Shown one piece after another: positions 44,978 through 53,119 of a stretch of DNA of 64,000 nucleotides; the stretch's first letter is position 1; each line of letters opens with the position of its first letter. This DNA is from Flavobacterium aquiphilum (GTDB taxonomy: Bacteria > Bacteroidota > Bacteroidia > Flavobacteriales > Flavobacteriaceae): positions 496,001 to 560,000 of the forward strand of contig NZ_CP114288.1 of NCBI RefSeq assembly GCF_027111335.1, read 5' to 3'. A program made the position numbers and the translations under genes. The notes below the pieces were generated by a model, which saw only the letters and a program-made list of their open reading frames with translations, had not been told where the DNA came from and did no database searches.

Positions 44978-45400
44978 TTATTTGTTCTTAGTATCAAATG
45001 CCAAGGCATACATTTTAATATTTTTTATCATCGAAACCAAACCATTGGCTCTTGTTGGCGAAAGATGTTCTTTCAAACCTATTTCATCAATAAACGCCGT
45101 ATCGGAATTTAATATGTCAATTGCTTTTTGGTTTGAAAAAGCTCGAATTAAAATAGCGATTATTCCTTTGGTTAAAATGGCATCACTATCGGCTGTGAAA
45201 ACAATATTGTCTCCGTCTTTTTCTCCATGAAGCCATACTTTGGATTGACAGCCTTTGATTAAATTATCGTCAGTTTTGAATTTTTCCTCAATTAAGGGAA
45301 GATTTTTTCCTAACTCAATGATGTATTCATAGCGCTGCATCCAATCGTCAAACATAGAGAATTCATCAATGATTTCGTCTTGTACTTCTTTTATTGTCAT
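44978..45400 (-). CDS. sufE: SufE family sulfur acceptor
   Basis: A protein of 140 residues, single SufE domain: EFSMFDDWMQRYEYIIELGK at the start, the active cysteine in NLIKGCQSKVWLHGE (about residue 51), and HLSPTRANGLVSMIKNIKMY at the end. It accepts persulfide sulfur from SufS and passes it to the SufBCD scaffold. Its start overlaps by 4 nt the end of the small secreted-protein gene upstream. Confidence 0.95.
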   Translation of the reverse strand: MTIKEVQDEIIDEFSMFDDWMQRYEYIIELGKNLPLIEEKFKTDDNLIKGCQSKVWLHGEKDGDNIVFTADSDAILTKGIIAILIRAFSNQKAIDILNSDTAFIDEIGLKEHLSPTRANGLVSMIKNIKMYALAFDTKNK

Positions 45401-45828
45401 TCTTCTTTTTTTGAAAACGATAGTATCGTGTTTACTAAATTTTTTATTTTTTCGGGAGGTGTTCCATTGTCGAAAGTTTGACTTTCATAGGTTTTCTCCT
45501 TATAGGTTATTTTTAAATTGGCCATTGCAGCACCGTCGTGAAAGCGTTTTTGTGTGGGCGCTTTTAAATTTGGAATTTCCTCCAAATTTACTTTTTGAAA
45601 TTCTTTTATCAAAGCATTCCATTGGGCATCCGTTAGGGAAGTAGAAACAGGTTTTCCTCCTCTTGTTTCCGTAACGGACACCGTTTTATTCTCCACGACA
45701 ATGTTGTTGTACAATCCTCTTGAATTGGCTGTATATTCAACTTTGGCGGAAGCCAAATCCATATTCTTTTGTCCTTGGCAATTGTTCCCAAGGATTATAG
45801 TCAAAAACAAGAGTGCTATGAATTTCAT
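45397..45828 (-). CDS. Small secreted/lipoprotein-like protein in the suf unit
   Basis: A protein of 143 residues with an N-terminal signal sequence (FIALLFLTIILGNNCQGQ). The Cys at about residue 17 could be a lipidation site, though LGNNC is a poor lipobox. The mature part is hydrophilic, with predicted beta strands (ETRGGKPVSTSLTDAQWNAL). I do not recognise the family with certainty. It lies between sufS and sufE and overlaps sufE by 4 nt, so it is cotranscribed. An exported protein inside the SUF operon is unexpected for cytoplasmic cluster assembly. Confidence 0.7.
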   Translation of the reverse strand: MKFIALLFLTIILGNNCQGQKNMDLASAKVEYTANSRGLYNNIVVENKTVSVTETRGGKPVSTSLTDAQWNALIKEFQKVNLEEIPNLKAPTQKRFHDGAAMANLKITYKEKTYESQTFDNGTPPEKIKNLVNTILSFSKKEE

Positions 45829-45841
45829 AATTTTTCTGAAT

Positions 45842-47056
45842 TTAAGACAGCATCATTTGTGCTTTTTTTACGGCCTCGACCAAAGTGTCAATTTCTTCTT
45901 TGGTATTATAAAAAGAAAACGAAGCTCTAATCGTTCCCGGAATTCCAAAGAAATTCATAATTGGTTGTGCGCAATGGTGGCCTGTTCTTACCGCAATTCC
46001 CAATTTGTCGATGATGGTTCCAATGTCATACGGATGAATACCGTCAATATTAAACGAGATTACCGAAGTTTTGTTTTCAGAAGTACCAAAAATTCGCAAA
46101 CCGTCGATTTCCAATAATCGCTTTGTTGCGTAATCCAACAATTCCAATTCCTGTTTCTGAATGTTTTCAAAACCAACTTCATTCATATAATCAATGGCAG
46201 TTCCCAAAACAATTCCGCCGGCAATATGAGGCGTTCCTGCTTCAAATTTATGTGGCAAATCGGCATAGGTAGTTTTCTCGAAAGTTACTTCTTTGATCAT
46301 TTCACCACCGCCTTGATACGGAGGCAGTTTATTCAGCCAAGCTTCTTTTCCGTATAAAACTCCTGTTCCTGTTGGGCCGCACATTTTATGTCCCGAAAAA
46401 GCATAGAAATCACAATCCAAAGCCTGAACATCCGGTTTTAGATGCGGAACAGCCTGCGCACCATCAATCAAAATAGCTGCTCCAACTTCGTGCGCTTTGT
46501 CAATCATGTATTTGATAGGATTGATTGTTCCAAGAGCATTCGAAATATGATTTACCGTTACGATTTTGGTATTTGGCGAAAGCAATTTATCGTACTCGCT
46601 CATTATCAGTTCCCCCTTTTCATTCATTGGGATAACTTTGAGCGTGGCGCCTGTTTTTTCGCAAAGCATTTGCCAAGGCACAATATTGCTGTGGTGTTCC
46701 AAGTAGGAAACCACAACTTCATCACCAGGTTTTAGGATGGACGCAAATCCATTGGCTACAAGGTTAATACCAAAAGTCGTCCCCGAGGTAAAAAGTACTT
46801 CATGGGCGAATTTTGCATTAATGTGGTTTTGCACTTTTGCACGGGAAACTTCATAAGCATCTGTCGCTAACTGACTCAACGTATGAATTCCTCTGTGAAT
46901 ATTGGCATTTATTTCTTGATAATAGGTTGAAATGGTATCAATAACCACTTGCGGTTTTTGTGAAGTGGCTCCGTTATCGAAATATACTAAAGGCTTTCCG
47001 TTTACCTTTTGTGAAAGAATGGGAAAGTCGGTTCTTATTTTCTGAATATCTAACAT
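45842..47056 (-). CDS. sufS: Cysteine desulfurase SufS
   Basis: A protein of 404 residues. PLP-binding lysine in FYAFSGHKMCGPTGTGVLYG (about residue 227), substrate loop VRTGHHCAQPIM with the persulfide cysteine (about residue 365), and conserved YFDNGATSQKPQVVID at the N-terminus. It is a group II desulfurase that forms a persulfide from cysteine and hands it to SufE. It now stands apart from sufD, with about 4 kb of plus-strand genes in between, and has its own promoter box 27 nt upstream. Confidence 0.96.
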   Translation of the reverse strand: MLDIQKIRTDFPILSQKVNGKPLVYFDNGATSQKPQVVIDTISTYYQEINANIHRGIHTLSQLATDAYEVSRAKVQNHINAKFAHEVLFTSGTTFGINLVANGFASILKPGDEVVVSYLEHHSNIVPWQMLCEKTGATLKVIPMNEKGELIMSEYDKLLSPNTKIVTVNHISNALGTINPIKYMIDKAHEVGAAILIDGAQAVPHLKPDVQALDCDFYAFSGHKMCGPTGTGVLYGKEAWLNKLPPYQGGGEMIKEVTFEKTTYADLPHKFEAGTPHIAGGIVLGTAIDYMNEVGFENIQKQELELLDYATKRLLEIDGLRIFGTSENKTSVISFNIDGIHPYDIGTIIDKLGIAVRTGHHCAQPIMNFFGIPGTIRASFSFYNTKEEIDTLVEAVKKAQMMLS

Positions 47057-47082
47057 TGTTTTATTTAGAATTTTTCTAAATA

Positions 47083-47090
47083 CAAAAGTA
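47083..47090 (-). promoter_or_regulatory. sufS: -7 box TACTTTTG for sufS
   Basis: On the minus strand this is an exact TAnnTTTG match, 27 nt upstream of sufS. It would let the downstream suf genes be transcribed despite the insertion between sufD and sufS. Confidence 0.42.
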
Positions 47091-47198
47091 ATACAATTGA
47101 TTTAGTTTTCTAAGAAACAATAGTTAATAATTGTTTATTGCTTGATAGAATTCTATTATAACTATTTCTCTTTTTTTGGATGATTGCAAAAAAAGCCA

Positions 47199-47310
47199 AT
47201 TGCTTCCCTTTAGCCCCGGTTGAAGAGGAAATCTCCCGATTTAGAAAAACAAGGCTTTTTTGCCATAGTTTTTCTTGATCGGGAATTGAAACGGAAAACG
47301 GGACGATCTT
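47199..47310 (-). repeat. Dispersed hairpin element, copy B
   Basis: In reverse orientation it carries the same flanks as copy A: CGGGGCTAAAGGGAA (47204-47218, minus strand) and TCCCGTTTTCC (47293-47303, minus strand). The centre is a different, longer hairpin (47234-47284) with arms TCCCGAT and ATCGGGA outside, AGAAAAAC and GTTTTTCT inside. It fills most of the 350-bp gap between sufS and the serine hydrolase gene. No gene is supported there. Confidence 0.75.
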
Positions 47311-47405
47311 TCCAAGAATGCCCAATGTATCCGCTTCAAAATAACAATGAAAATCAGGTTGTTAGTGTTTGTTTTTTTACTAAATTGGTGTAATTATCTT
47401 TCATT

Positions 47406-48746
47406 ATGAAAAAATATTTAAAAATAGGCCTCTTTCTTTTGTTCCTCATTGTGGGTTATTTTGGCTATACAAATTATCTCAAACTTGAATTGATTTCTGG
47501 TTTTTCGGCTAAAAATTTGGCTTCAGCCCATTTTATTGACAACCGTTCACAGGAGGTTATCGAAAAAAGCGACAATAATTTTGATGTGATAGGTTGGGCA
47601 ACCAATGAAATCAATGAATCAGGAAAATATGCTACAGCTAGTGTTTTTGGTTTAAAAAAACGAAAAGCGATTTATAGACCGGGTTTGGGTGCAACTTTAA
47701 TTGATGGTAATTTTGACATCACAAAACCTTATGAAATTCCCAAAAGAACAAAATCAAACAGTAAACTTCCTTTTCCTTATGGCGATGTAGAACCGAAAGA
47801 CACAGTTTTTGCTAATATCGATTATGTCAAGTTGAATCAGGCTGTCGCCAATGCTTTTGACGCCAAAGGAGAAAACGATAAAAAGACCCGTTCGGTCTTA
47901 GTTATTTATAAAGATAAAATCATTGCCGAAAAATATGTTGATGGTTTTTCGAAGAACAGTATTTTGTTGGGTTGGTCCATGACCAAGAGTATTACGGGAA
48001 CATTTTTTGGAATTCTTCAAAAACAAGGAAGATTTGATATTTACAAACCCGCTCCCGTCCGGGAATGGCAAAATGATGACCGGAAAAACATAACGACCAA
48101 TGATTTGTTGCATATGAATTCGGGTTTGGAATGGGACGAGCATTATGATAGAGTTTGTGATGCAACTCAAATGCTTTTTCAAACTGAAGATATGACTCGA
48201 ACGCAATTGTTAAAACCTGCCCTTTTCAAACCCAATGCGCATTGGAATTATTCTTCGGGAACGGCCAATTTACTGTCGGGAATTTTGCGAAAGCAATTCA
48301 AGACACATCAGGAATATTTGGATTTTTGGTATTCGGCTTTGATTGATAAAATAGGGATGAGTTCGATGCTTATCGAAACCGATATGGCGGGGAATTATGT
48401 AGGTTCGTCCTACGGTTGGGCAACAACCAGGGATTGGTCCAGATTAGGTTTGCTGTATTTACACAAAGGCAATTGGAACGGCGAACAATTATTCAATCCT
48501 AGTTGGGCTAAGTATGTTTCTACACCTACAAACACTTCAAACGGTAGATATGGAGGTCAATTTTGGCTTAATGCCAATGGACATTTGCCTGACGCACCAA
48601 GAGATATGTATTATTGCAGTGGTTTTCAGGGACAAATGGTGGCAATTATTCCGTCAAAGGATTTGGTGATCGTGAGAATGGGTTTGAAAGAAGAATTTGA
48701 TTTTAATGGTTTATTGAGTGGGATTGTGGGGAGTTTGAAGAAGTAA
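47406..48746 (+). CDS. Serine hydrolase (beta-lactamase/class C PBP-like)
   Basis: A protein of 446 residues with an N-terminal membrane anchor or signal (IGLFLLFLIVGYFGY). The catalytic S-x-x-K is SMTK in GWSMTKSITG (about residue 190), and the Y-x-S/N motif is YSSG in NYSSGTANLLSG. The usual K-T-G or H-x-G triad is not clear, the closest being SGFQGQ. It is probably an exported esterase or D-aminopeptidase-like enzyme and not an antibiotic beta-lactamase. It lies on the plus strand between sufS and sufD, upstream of the PIN/ASCH cassette. Confidence 0.85.
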   Translation: MKKYLKIGLFLLFLIVGYFGYTNYLKLELISGFSAKNLASAHFIDNRSQEVIEKSDNNFDVIGWATNEINESGKYATASVFGLKKRKAIYRPGLGATLIDGNFDITKPYEIPKRTKSNSKLPFPYGDVEPKDTVFANIDYVKLNQAVANAFDAKGENDKKTRSVLVIYKDKIIAEKYVDGFSKNSILLGWSMTKSITGTFFGILQKQGRFDIYKPAPVREWQNDDRKNITTNDLLHMNSGLEWDEHYDRVCDATQMLFQTEDMTRTQLLKPALFKPNAHWNYSSGTANLLSGILRKQFKTHQEYLDFWYSALIDKIGMSSMLIETDMAGNYVGSSYGWATTRDWSRLGLLYLHKGNWNGEQLFNPSWAKYVSTPTNTSNGRYGGQFWLNANGHLPDAPRDMYYCSGFQGQMVAIIPSKDLVIVRMGLKEEFDFNGLLSGIVGSLKK

Positions 48747-48809
48747 AATACTTACAATTCATTTTATTTTATTAATATTACATGAGTCTTTAACTTAGGT
48801 ATGTAATTT

Positions 48810-49319
48810 ATGAAAAACATAATTTTTATTGGTGGGATACATGGTGTTGGTAAAGGTACAATTTGTAAAGAAATTGAACTAAAAACAGATTTAATTCACC
48901 TTACAGCAAGTCAAATATTGAAATGGGAGAAAATTAGCGAGAGCAGTAATAAACTTGTAAAAGATATTTCTTCAACACAAAATAGATTAATTATAGGCTT
49001 GAAAAATTTAATTAAAAAAGATCAAAAATACCTTCTTGATGGCCATTTCTGTTTATTAGATTCAAACGGAATTCCAAATAGAATTGATGAAAATACATTT
49101 GATCAAATCAGTCCAAAAGTTATTGTAGTGGTTATTGATGATGTTAAAAAAATTGCCAAAAAGATAGAAGCAAGAGACAATAAAATTTATGATGTAAATA
49201 TTTTGGATCAATTACAGCAAATGGAAATAGGATATGCCAAATATCTTTCAGATAAATATTCAATTCCTTATGTCGAAATAAAAGACGGAAATTATAATCA
49301 GCTAATGGAAATTATTTAA
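48810..49319 (+). CDS. P-loop nucleotide-kinase-like protein, first gene of the PIN/ASCH cassette
   Basis: A protein of 169 residues with Walker A GGIHGVGKGT (residues 8-17) near the N-terminus. This, with its size, fits the adenylate-kinase/AAA_17 group of small P-loop kinases. A hydrophobic strand KVIVVVIDDVKKIAKKIEAR may be the LID or Walker B region. No classic adenylate kinase NMP-binding motif is obvious. It is followed after 2 nt by the PIN-GNAT fusion gene. It may phosphorylate a nucleotide or an RNA end, which is inference. Its base composition is clearly more AT-rich than sufS or sufD. Confidence 0.75.
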   Translation: MKNIIFIGGIHGVGKGTICKEIELKTDLIHLTASQILKWEKISESSNKLVKDISSTQNRLIIGLKNLIKKDQKYLLDGHFCLLDSNGIPNRIDENTFDQISPKVIVVVIDDVKKIAKKIEARDNKIYDVNILDQLQQMEIGYAKYLSDKYSIPYVEIKDGNYNQLMEII

Positions 49320-49321
49320 CT

Positions 49322-50839
49322 ATGAAAATTTTACTCGATACAAACATCATTATTCATAGAGAAGCAAACAAAATATATAAGCCCGAAATTGGTCAACTTT
49401 TTAAATGGATTGATAATCTTAAATATTCAAAATATATTCACCCATTAACTGTTCAAGAATTAGAAAGGTATAAAGATCCGAATGCTCTTGATACAATGAG
49501 TATTAAAATTAGGAGTTATAATTTACTTAAACATCAAGCTCCTTTAGGAGAAGAAATGTTAAAAGTCAGTAGAAATATTGATAATCAAGATAATGATATA
49601 AATGATACTCAAATCTTAAATGAAGTTTATGAAGACAGAGTCGATATTTTAATTTCCGAGGATAAAAAGATACATACTAAAGCAAAGCTTTTAGGAATAG
49701 AAGATAGGGTTTTTAAAATTCAAAACTTCTTAGAAAAGGTAATTTCTGAAAATCCAGAGCTTGTTGATTATAAAGTATTAGCGGTTAAAAAAGTAGATTT
49801 TGCAGAAGTTAACATCAAGGATGAGTTTTTTGATAGTTTTAGACTTGATTATCATGAATTTGATACTTGGTTTAATAGTAAATCCGAAGAACCTTGTTAC
49901 GTTTGTTACAGTGATGGAAATTTGACAGCTTTTCTATTTGTTAAAATTGAAAATGAAAATGAGAACTATTCTAATATAGTCCCTGTTTTTGGACCTAAAA
50001 AAAGATTAAAAATAGGAACTTTAAAAGTTACGGGTAATGGTTATAAAATTGGAGAAAGGTTTTTAAAAACAATTTTTGATAATGCAATTCAATTTAAAGT
50101 TAAGGAAATTTATGTAACTCTTTTTACAAAAAGACCAGAACAAGAACAACTAATTGAAATGCTTGAAGAATGGGGATTTTTATACCATGGATTAAAAACA
50201 ACAAAAAATGGTGATGAAAAAGTTTATGTAAGACCTTTTAATAGAGAAACACCAATTAATTTAGAAAATCCAAAACTTACATTTCCTTTTTTATCGAGGA
50301 AAACAGATAAATATATAATTAAAATTGAAGCACAATATCATACAGAGCTTTTTCCAGATAGTATAAATACAAGGGAAGATATTAGAAAATATACAGAAAA
50401 TGAACCTCATAGAAATAGAATAAGTAAAGTATATATATCACATTCTCAAGATAGAAATCTAAAACCAGGAGATTTATTGATTGTATATCGTATGGGTGAA
50501 ACAACTCCCAAAAAATATTCTAGTACTATTACAACAATTTGTATTGTTGAAAATATTCAAAACAATTTCAAATCTTTTGAAGATTTTTTTTATGCTTGTA
50601 ATAGACGAACTATGATTTCGAGAGAAGATTTAAAAACAAATTGGTGGGATAAAAATCCGAATAACAGACCTTTTGTTATTAATTTTTTGTATGCCCATTC
50701 TTTGCCAACACCTAAACCAACTTTAGATGATTTAAATAGATTAGGTATTATTCCAGATATATTGAATATGCCAAGAGGATTTATTAAAATAACAAATGAA
50801 CAGTTTAATGTTTTGATTAAATTTGCTTATAAATTATAA
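49322..50839 (+). CDS. PIN nuclease - GNAT - PUA-like (ASCH/EVE-type) fusion protein
   Basis: A protein of 505 residues that appears to hold three domains. Residues 1-140 are a PIN-type nuclease with the acidic set D6 (ILLDTNIII), E46 (TVQELERY), D95 (NDINDTQIL) and D114 (LISEDKKI). Residues 155-295 resemble a GNAT acetyltransferase (IGTLKVTGNGYKIGERFLKT, ending LEEWGFLYHG). Residues 360-500 resemble a PUA-like nucleic-acid-binding fold (KPGDLLIVYRMGETTPKKYS). PIN domains cut RNA; GNATs can acetylate aminoacyl-tRNA; PUA-like folds bind RNA or modified bases. The union suggests an RNA-directed effector. It lies 2 nt after the kinase gene and 3 nt before the ASCH gene. Confidence 0.78.
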   Translation: MKILLDTNIIIHREANKIYKPEIGQLFKWIDNLKYSKYIHPLTVQELERYKDPNALDTMSIKIRSYNLLKHQAPLGEEMLKVSRNIDNQDNDINDTQILNEVYEDRVDILISEDKKIHTKAKLLGIEDRVFKIQNFLEKVISENPELVDYKVLAVKKVDFAEVNIKDEFFDSFRLDYHEFDTWFNSKSEEPCYVCYSDGNLTAFLFVKIENENENYSNIVPVFGPKKRLKIGTLKVTGNGYKIGERFLKTIFDNAIQFKVKEIYVTLFTKRPEQEQLIEMLEEWGFLYHGLKTTKNGDEKVYVRPFNRETPINLENPKLTFPFLSRKTDKYIIKIEAQYHTELFPDSINTREDIRKYTENEPHRNRISKVYISHSQDRNLKPGDLLIVYRMGETTPKKYSSTITTICIVENIQNNFKSFEDFFYACNRRTMISREDLKTNWWDKNPNNRPFVINFLYAHSLPTPKPTLDDLNRLGIIPDILNMPRGFIKITNEQFNVLIKFAYKL

Positions 50840-50842
50840 CTT

Positions 50843-51223
50843 ATGAAAGTAGTACTATCAATAAAGCCCCAATTTGCAAATAAAATATTTGATGGGACAA
50901 AAAAATTTGAATTCAGAAAAGCTATTTTCAAAAACCAAAATGTTACTTCGGTTTTAGTTTATGCTTCTTCTCCTGTACAAAAAGTAATCGGTGAATTCGA
51001 AATAGGTGAAATATTTAATTTTGATCTTAAAACACTTTGGGATAAAACTAAGGAGCATTCAGGAATATCGGAAGATTATTTCTATGAATATTTTGCTGAC
51101 AAAGAACATGGATTTGCAATTCAAATTAAAAACAAAAAAAGGTTTGAAAATCCTAAATGTTTAAAGGAAGATTATAATTTATCACCTCCACAATCTTTTG
51201 CTTATTGGAATTCTAAAGAATAA
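50843..51223 (+). CDS. ASCH/PUA-like domain protein
   Basis: A protein of 126 residues made of a single ASCH-type domain. It begins MKVVLSIKPQFANKIFDGTK, then KFEFRKAIF, the family signature (SIKP...A..I..G.K..E.R). It continues with VLVYASSPVQKVIGEFEIGE. ASCH proteins bind RNA or modified nucleosides, and some hydrolyse them. It starts 3 nt after the PIN-GNAT gene. It may be the antitoxin, or the specificity subunit, of the cassette. It ends at a strong bidirectional terminator shared with sufD. Confidence 0.85.
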   Translation: MKVVLSIKPQFANKIFDGTKKFEFRKAIFKNQNVTSVLVYASSPVQKVIGEFEIGEIFNFDLKTLWDKTKEHSGISEDYFYEYFADKEHGFAIQIKNKKRFENPKCLKEDYNLSPPQSFAYWNSKE

Positions 51224-51224
51224 A

Positions 51225-51256
51225 ATAAAAAAACCGCCAATTGGCGGTTTTTATTT
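51225..51256. terminator. Bidirectional terminator between the ASCH gene and sufD
   Basis: The 12-bp perfect arms AAAAACCGCCAA and TTGGCGGTTTTT have no loop bases outside the palindrome and A/T tracts on both sides. It overlaps the sufD stop codon by two bases. Confidence 0.88.
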
Positions 51257-52601
51257 ATAAATCAAATCCAAGTTTAACGCCCAATTTATTGGCGATAATT
51301 TTGGTGATTCGTTGTTTTAATTCCGGTATTTTGATGTTTTCAATAACGGCATTCGAGAAAGCGTACATCAATAATGCTTTGGCTTCTTTTTTAGGAATAC
51401 CGCGTTGTTGCATATAGAACATAGCAGTTTCGTCTAATTGACCAACGGTACAACCGTGTGAACATTTTACGTCATCGGCAAAAATTTCCAATTGTGGTTT
51501 GGCGTTAATGGTAGCTTTGTCGCTCAAAACAATGTTGTTGCTTTTTTGGAAAGCGTTTGTTTTTTGCGCTTGTCTTTCCACATACACTTTTCCGTTGAAA
51601 ACTCCTGTAGAACGGTCATTGAAAATTCCCTTATAATCTTGGAAACTTTCGCAATTTGGCGCCGCGTGATTTACCAATGTATAATGGTCAACGTGTTGGC
51701 TTTCGCCAATAATCGTGATTCCGTTTAACGTACTAGTAAGTCTTTCACCAAAATGGTAGAAATTCAAATTGTTTCTTGTTAGGTTTCCGCCAAAAGAGAA
51801 AGTGTGCACCGAAACGTGACTTTCCTGTTTTTGGGAAACATAAGTGTTGTCAATTAAATTGGCGTCTAGATTGTCATTTTGAATTTTGTAATAATCTACA
51901 ATGGCTCTTTTTTGAGCAAAAATCTCAGTAACCGAATTGGTTAAAACTGGATTAGCTTCGCTCAGTTCGCCTTTGGCTCGGGTTTCGTTCAAGCTTTGGT
52001 GGCGTTCAATGATTTGAACATGAGAGTTTTCACCAACGATAACCAAGTTTCTTGGCTGAACCATAAGCGCAGTTTCGCTGCCTGTTGAGAAATACATGAT
52101 TTCAATTGGTTTGTCGGCAACTTTGCTTTTTGGGATATTGATGTAGGCTCCTTCATTGGCGAAAGCCGTATTCAAGGAAGTCAAACTTTCCTCTTTGTTG
52201 GCAATCTTGTTGAAATAGGTGTCGATAACCATCTTGTATTTTGGTTTGTTCAATGCCGATGACATGAGGCAAACATCAATTCCGTCGTGGGTTGTTGAAG
52301 ATAAATGCGAACTGAAAACACCGTCGATAAACACTACTTTGTAGGTGTCTATTTCGTGTAAAAAGTATTTTTTTACGTCGCTGTATTGAATAGTGCTTTC
52401 TGTTTTTGGGAAAACGCTAAAGTCATTTTTTAGAATAGCATTTAGCGAAGTGTATTTCCAACTTTCTTCTTTTTTGGTTGGAAAACCTTTATTTTCGAAG
52501 TTTTTTATAGCTTCAGTTCGAATGTTGTGAAGTTCGGTATGAACATCAACTCGTTCCTCAAAAGCCATAAAAGACGATAGTAATTTTTCTTTTAATTCCA
52601 T
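51255..52601 (-). CDS. sufD: Fe-S cluster assembly scaffold SufD
   Basis: A protein of 448 residues of the SufB/SufD beta-helix family. C-terminal motifs are KCSHGCTVGQLDETAMFYMQ and QRGIPKKEAKALLMYAF, typical of SufD. The N-terminal helical part contains FENKGFPTKKEESWKYTSLN. It pairs with SufB and SufC in the complex on which clusters are built. It now ends at a terminator next to the inserted plus-strand cassette, so sufS is no longer directly downstream. Confidence 0.95.
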   Translation of the reverse strand: MELKEKLLSSFMAFEERVDVHTELHNIRTEAIKNFENKGFPTKKEESWKYTSLNAILKNDFSVFPKTESTIQYSDVKKYFLHEIDTYKVVFIDGVFSSHLSSTTHDGIDVCLMSSALNKPKYKMVIDTYFNKIANKEESLTSLNTAFANEGAYINIPKSKVADKPIEIMYFSTGSETALMVQPRNLVIVGENSHVQIIERHQSLNETRAKGELSEANPVLTNSVTEIFAQKRAIVDYYKIQNDNLDANLIDNTYVSQKQESHVSVHTFSFGGNLTRNNLNFYHFGERLTSTLNGITIIGESQHVDHYTLVNHAAPNCESFQDYKGIFNDRSTGVFNGKVYVERQAQKTNAFQKSNNIVLSDKATINAKPQLEIFADDVKCSHGCTVGQLDETAMFYMQQRGIPKKEAKALLMYAFSNAVIENIKIPELKQRITKIIANKLGVKLGFDL

Positions 52602-52620
52602 TTTTGTTTGTTTCAGGTTT
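52600..52620 (+). repeat. 21-bp direct repeat, left copy
   Basis: It begins ATTTTTGTTTG and ends TTTCAGGTTT. The identical 21 bp occur at 53042-53062. Right after this copy the word TTTCAGG is repeated three more times (to about 52640). The four-helix gene lies between the two copies. Confidence 0.85.
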
Positions 52621-52644
52621 CAGGTTTCAGGTTTCAGGTTTTGC

Positions 52645-53034
52645 CTATTGAAACTTATTACCTTTGAAATCTTTCTTGTTAAGATAAGTGATGAAATTTT
52701 TTATTTTACCACTTAAGTTTTCATAATCCTTTTTTAAAATTTCAAATCTTTGTTCTGAAATATATTCAAAATCAAAAACTCTATAAAGTTGAGATCGAGT
52801 TTCTCCTGCAGAACCTTTGGCAATAGATAAAAATTGTCTAAATTCTATGTTGCCATCTCTTTCAAAGCCTTCAGCGATATTATCCATTACTGAACCTGAT
52901 GATGCTTTTATTTGATCCTTAAACCGATAATCGTTTTTTAATTCAGTTTCAATTGAAATTGTATGAATTTCTTTTGCCAGCCGTCTAGCTTCTTGCCAAA
53001 TGTCTAAATCTTCAAAACGGTTTATGGTAGCCAT
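52645..53034 (-). CDS. Four-helix bundle protein (23S rRNA intervening-sequence type, S23/bAvd-like)
   Basis: A protein of 129 residues. The N-terminal motif FEDLDIWQEARRLAKEIHTI and the central NIAEGFERDGNIEFRQFLSI (N-I-A-E-G) define the family. Members form pentamers that bind nucleic acid. They are best known from 23S intervening sequences and as accessory proteins of diversity-generating retroelements. No retroelement or rRNA is near. It sits between sufC and sufD on the operon strand and is flanked by 21-bp direct repeats, so it looks like an insertion into the operon. Confidence 0.9.
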   Translation of the reverse strand: MATINRFEDLDIWQEARRLAKEIHTISIETELKNDYRFKDQIKASSGSVMDNIAEGFERDGNIEFRQFLSIAKGSAGETRSQLYRVFDFEYISEQRFEILKKDYENLSGKIKNFITYLNKKDFKGNKFQ

Positions 53035-53041
53035 AGATTTT

Positions 53042-53062
53042 ATTTTTGTTTGTTTCAGGTTT
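53042..53062 (+). repeat. 21-bp direct repeat, right copy
   Basis: Identical to 52600-52620, 442 bp away. It is followed by further GTTTCAGGTTT and CTTGAAAC words up to 53114. Confidence 0.85.
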
Positions 53063-53119
53063 TGTTTGTTTCAGGTTTTGTAACTTGAAACTAAAAAAAC
53101 TTGAAACTTGAAACAATTT

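Noticed and set aside
47110..47325. 71-codon minus-strand frame upstream of sufS
   Set aside because: It lies wholly within the dispersed hairpin element (copy B), and the sequence looks like repeat DNA, not protein.
47406..48746. Antibiotic-resistance class C beta-lactamase
   Set aside because: The SMTK and YSS motifs are present, but the third K-T-G motif is not clear and the protein has a membrane anchor-like start. It fits the broad serine hydrolase group better.
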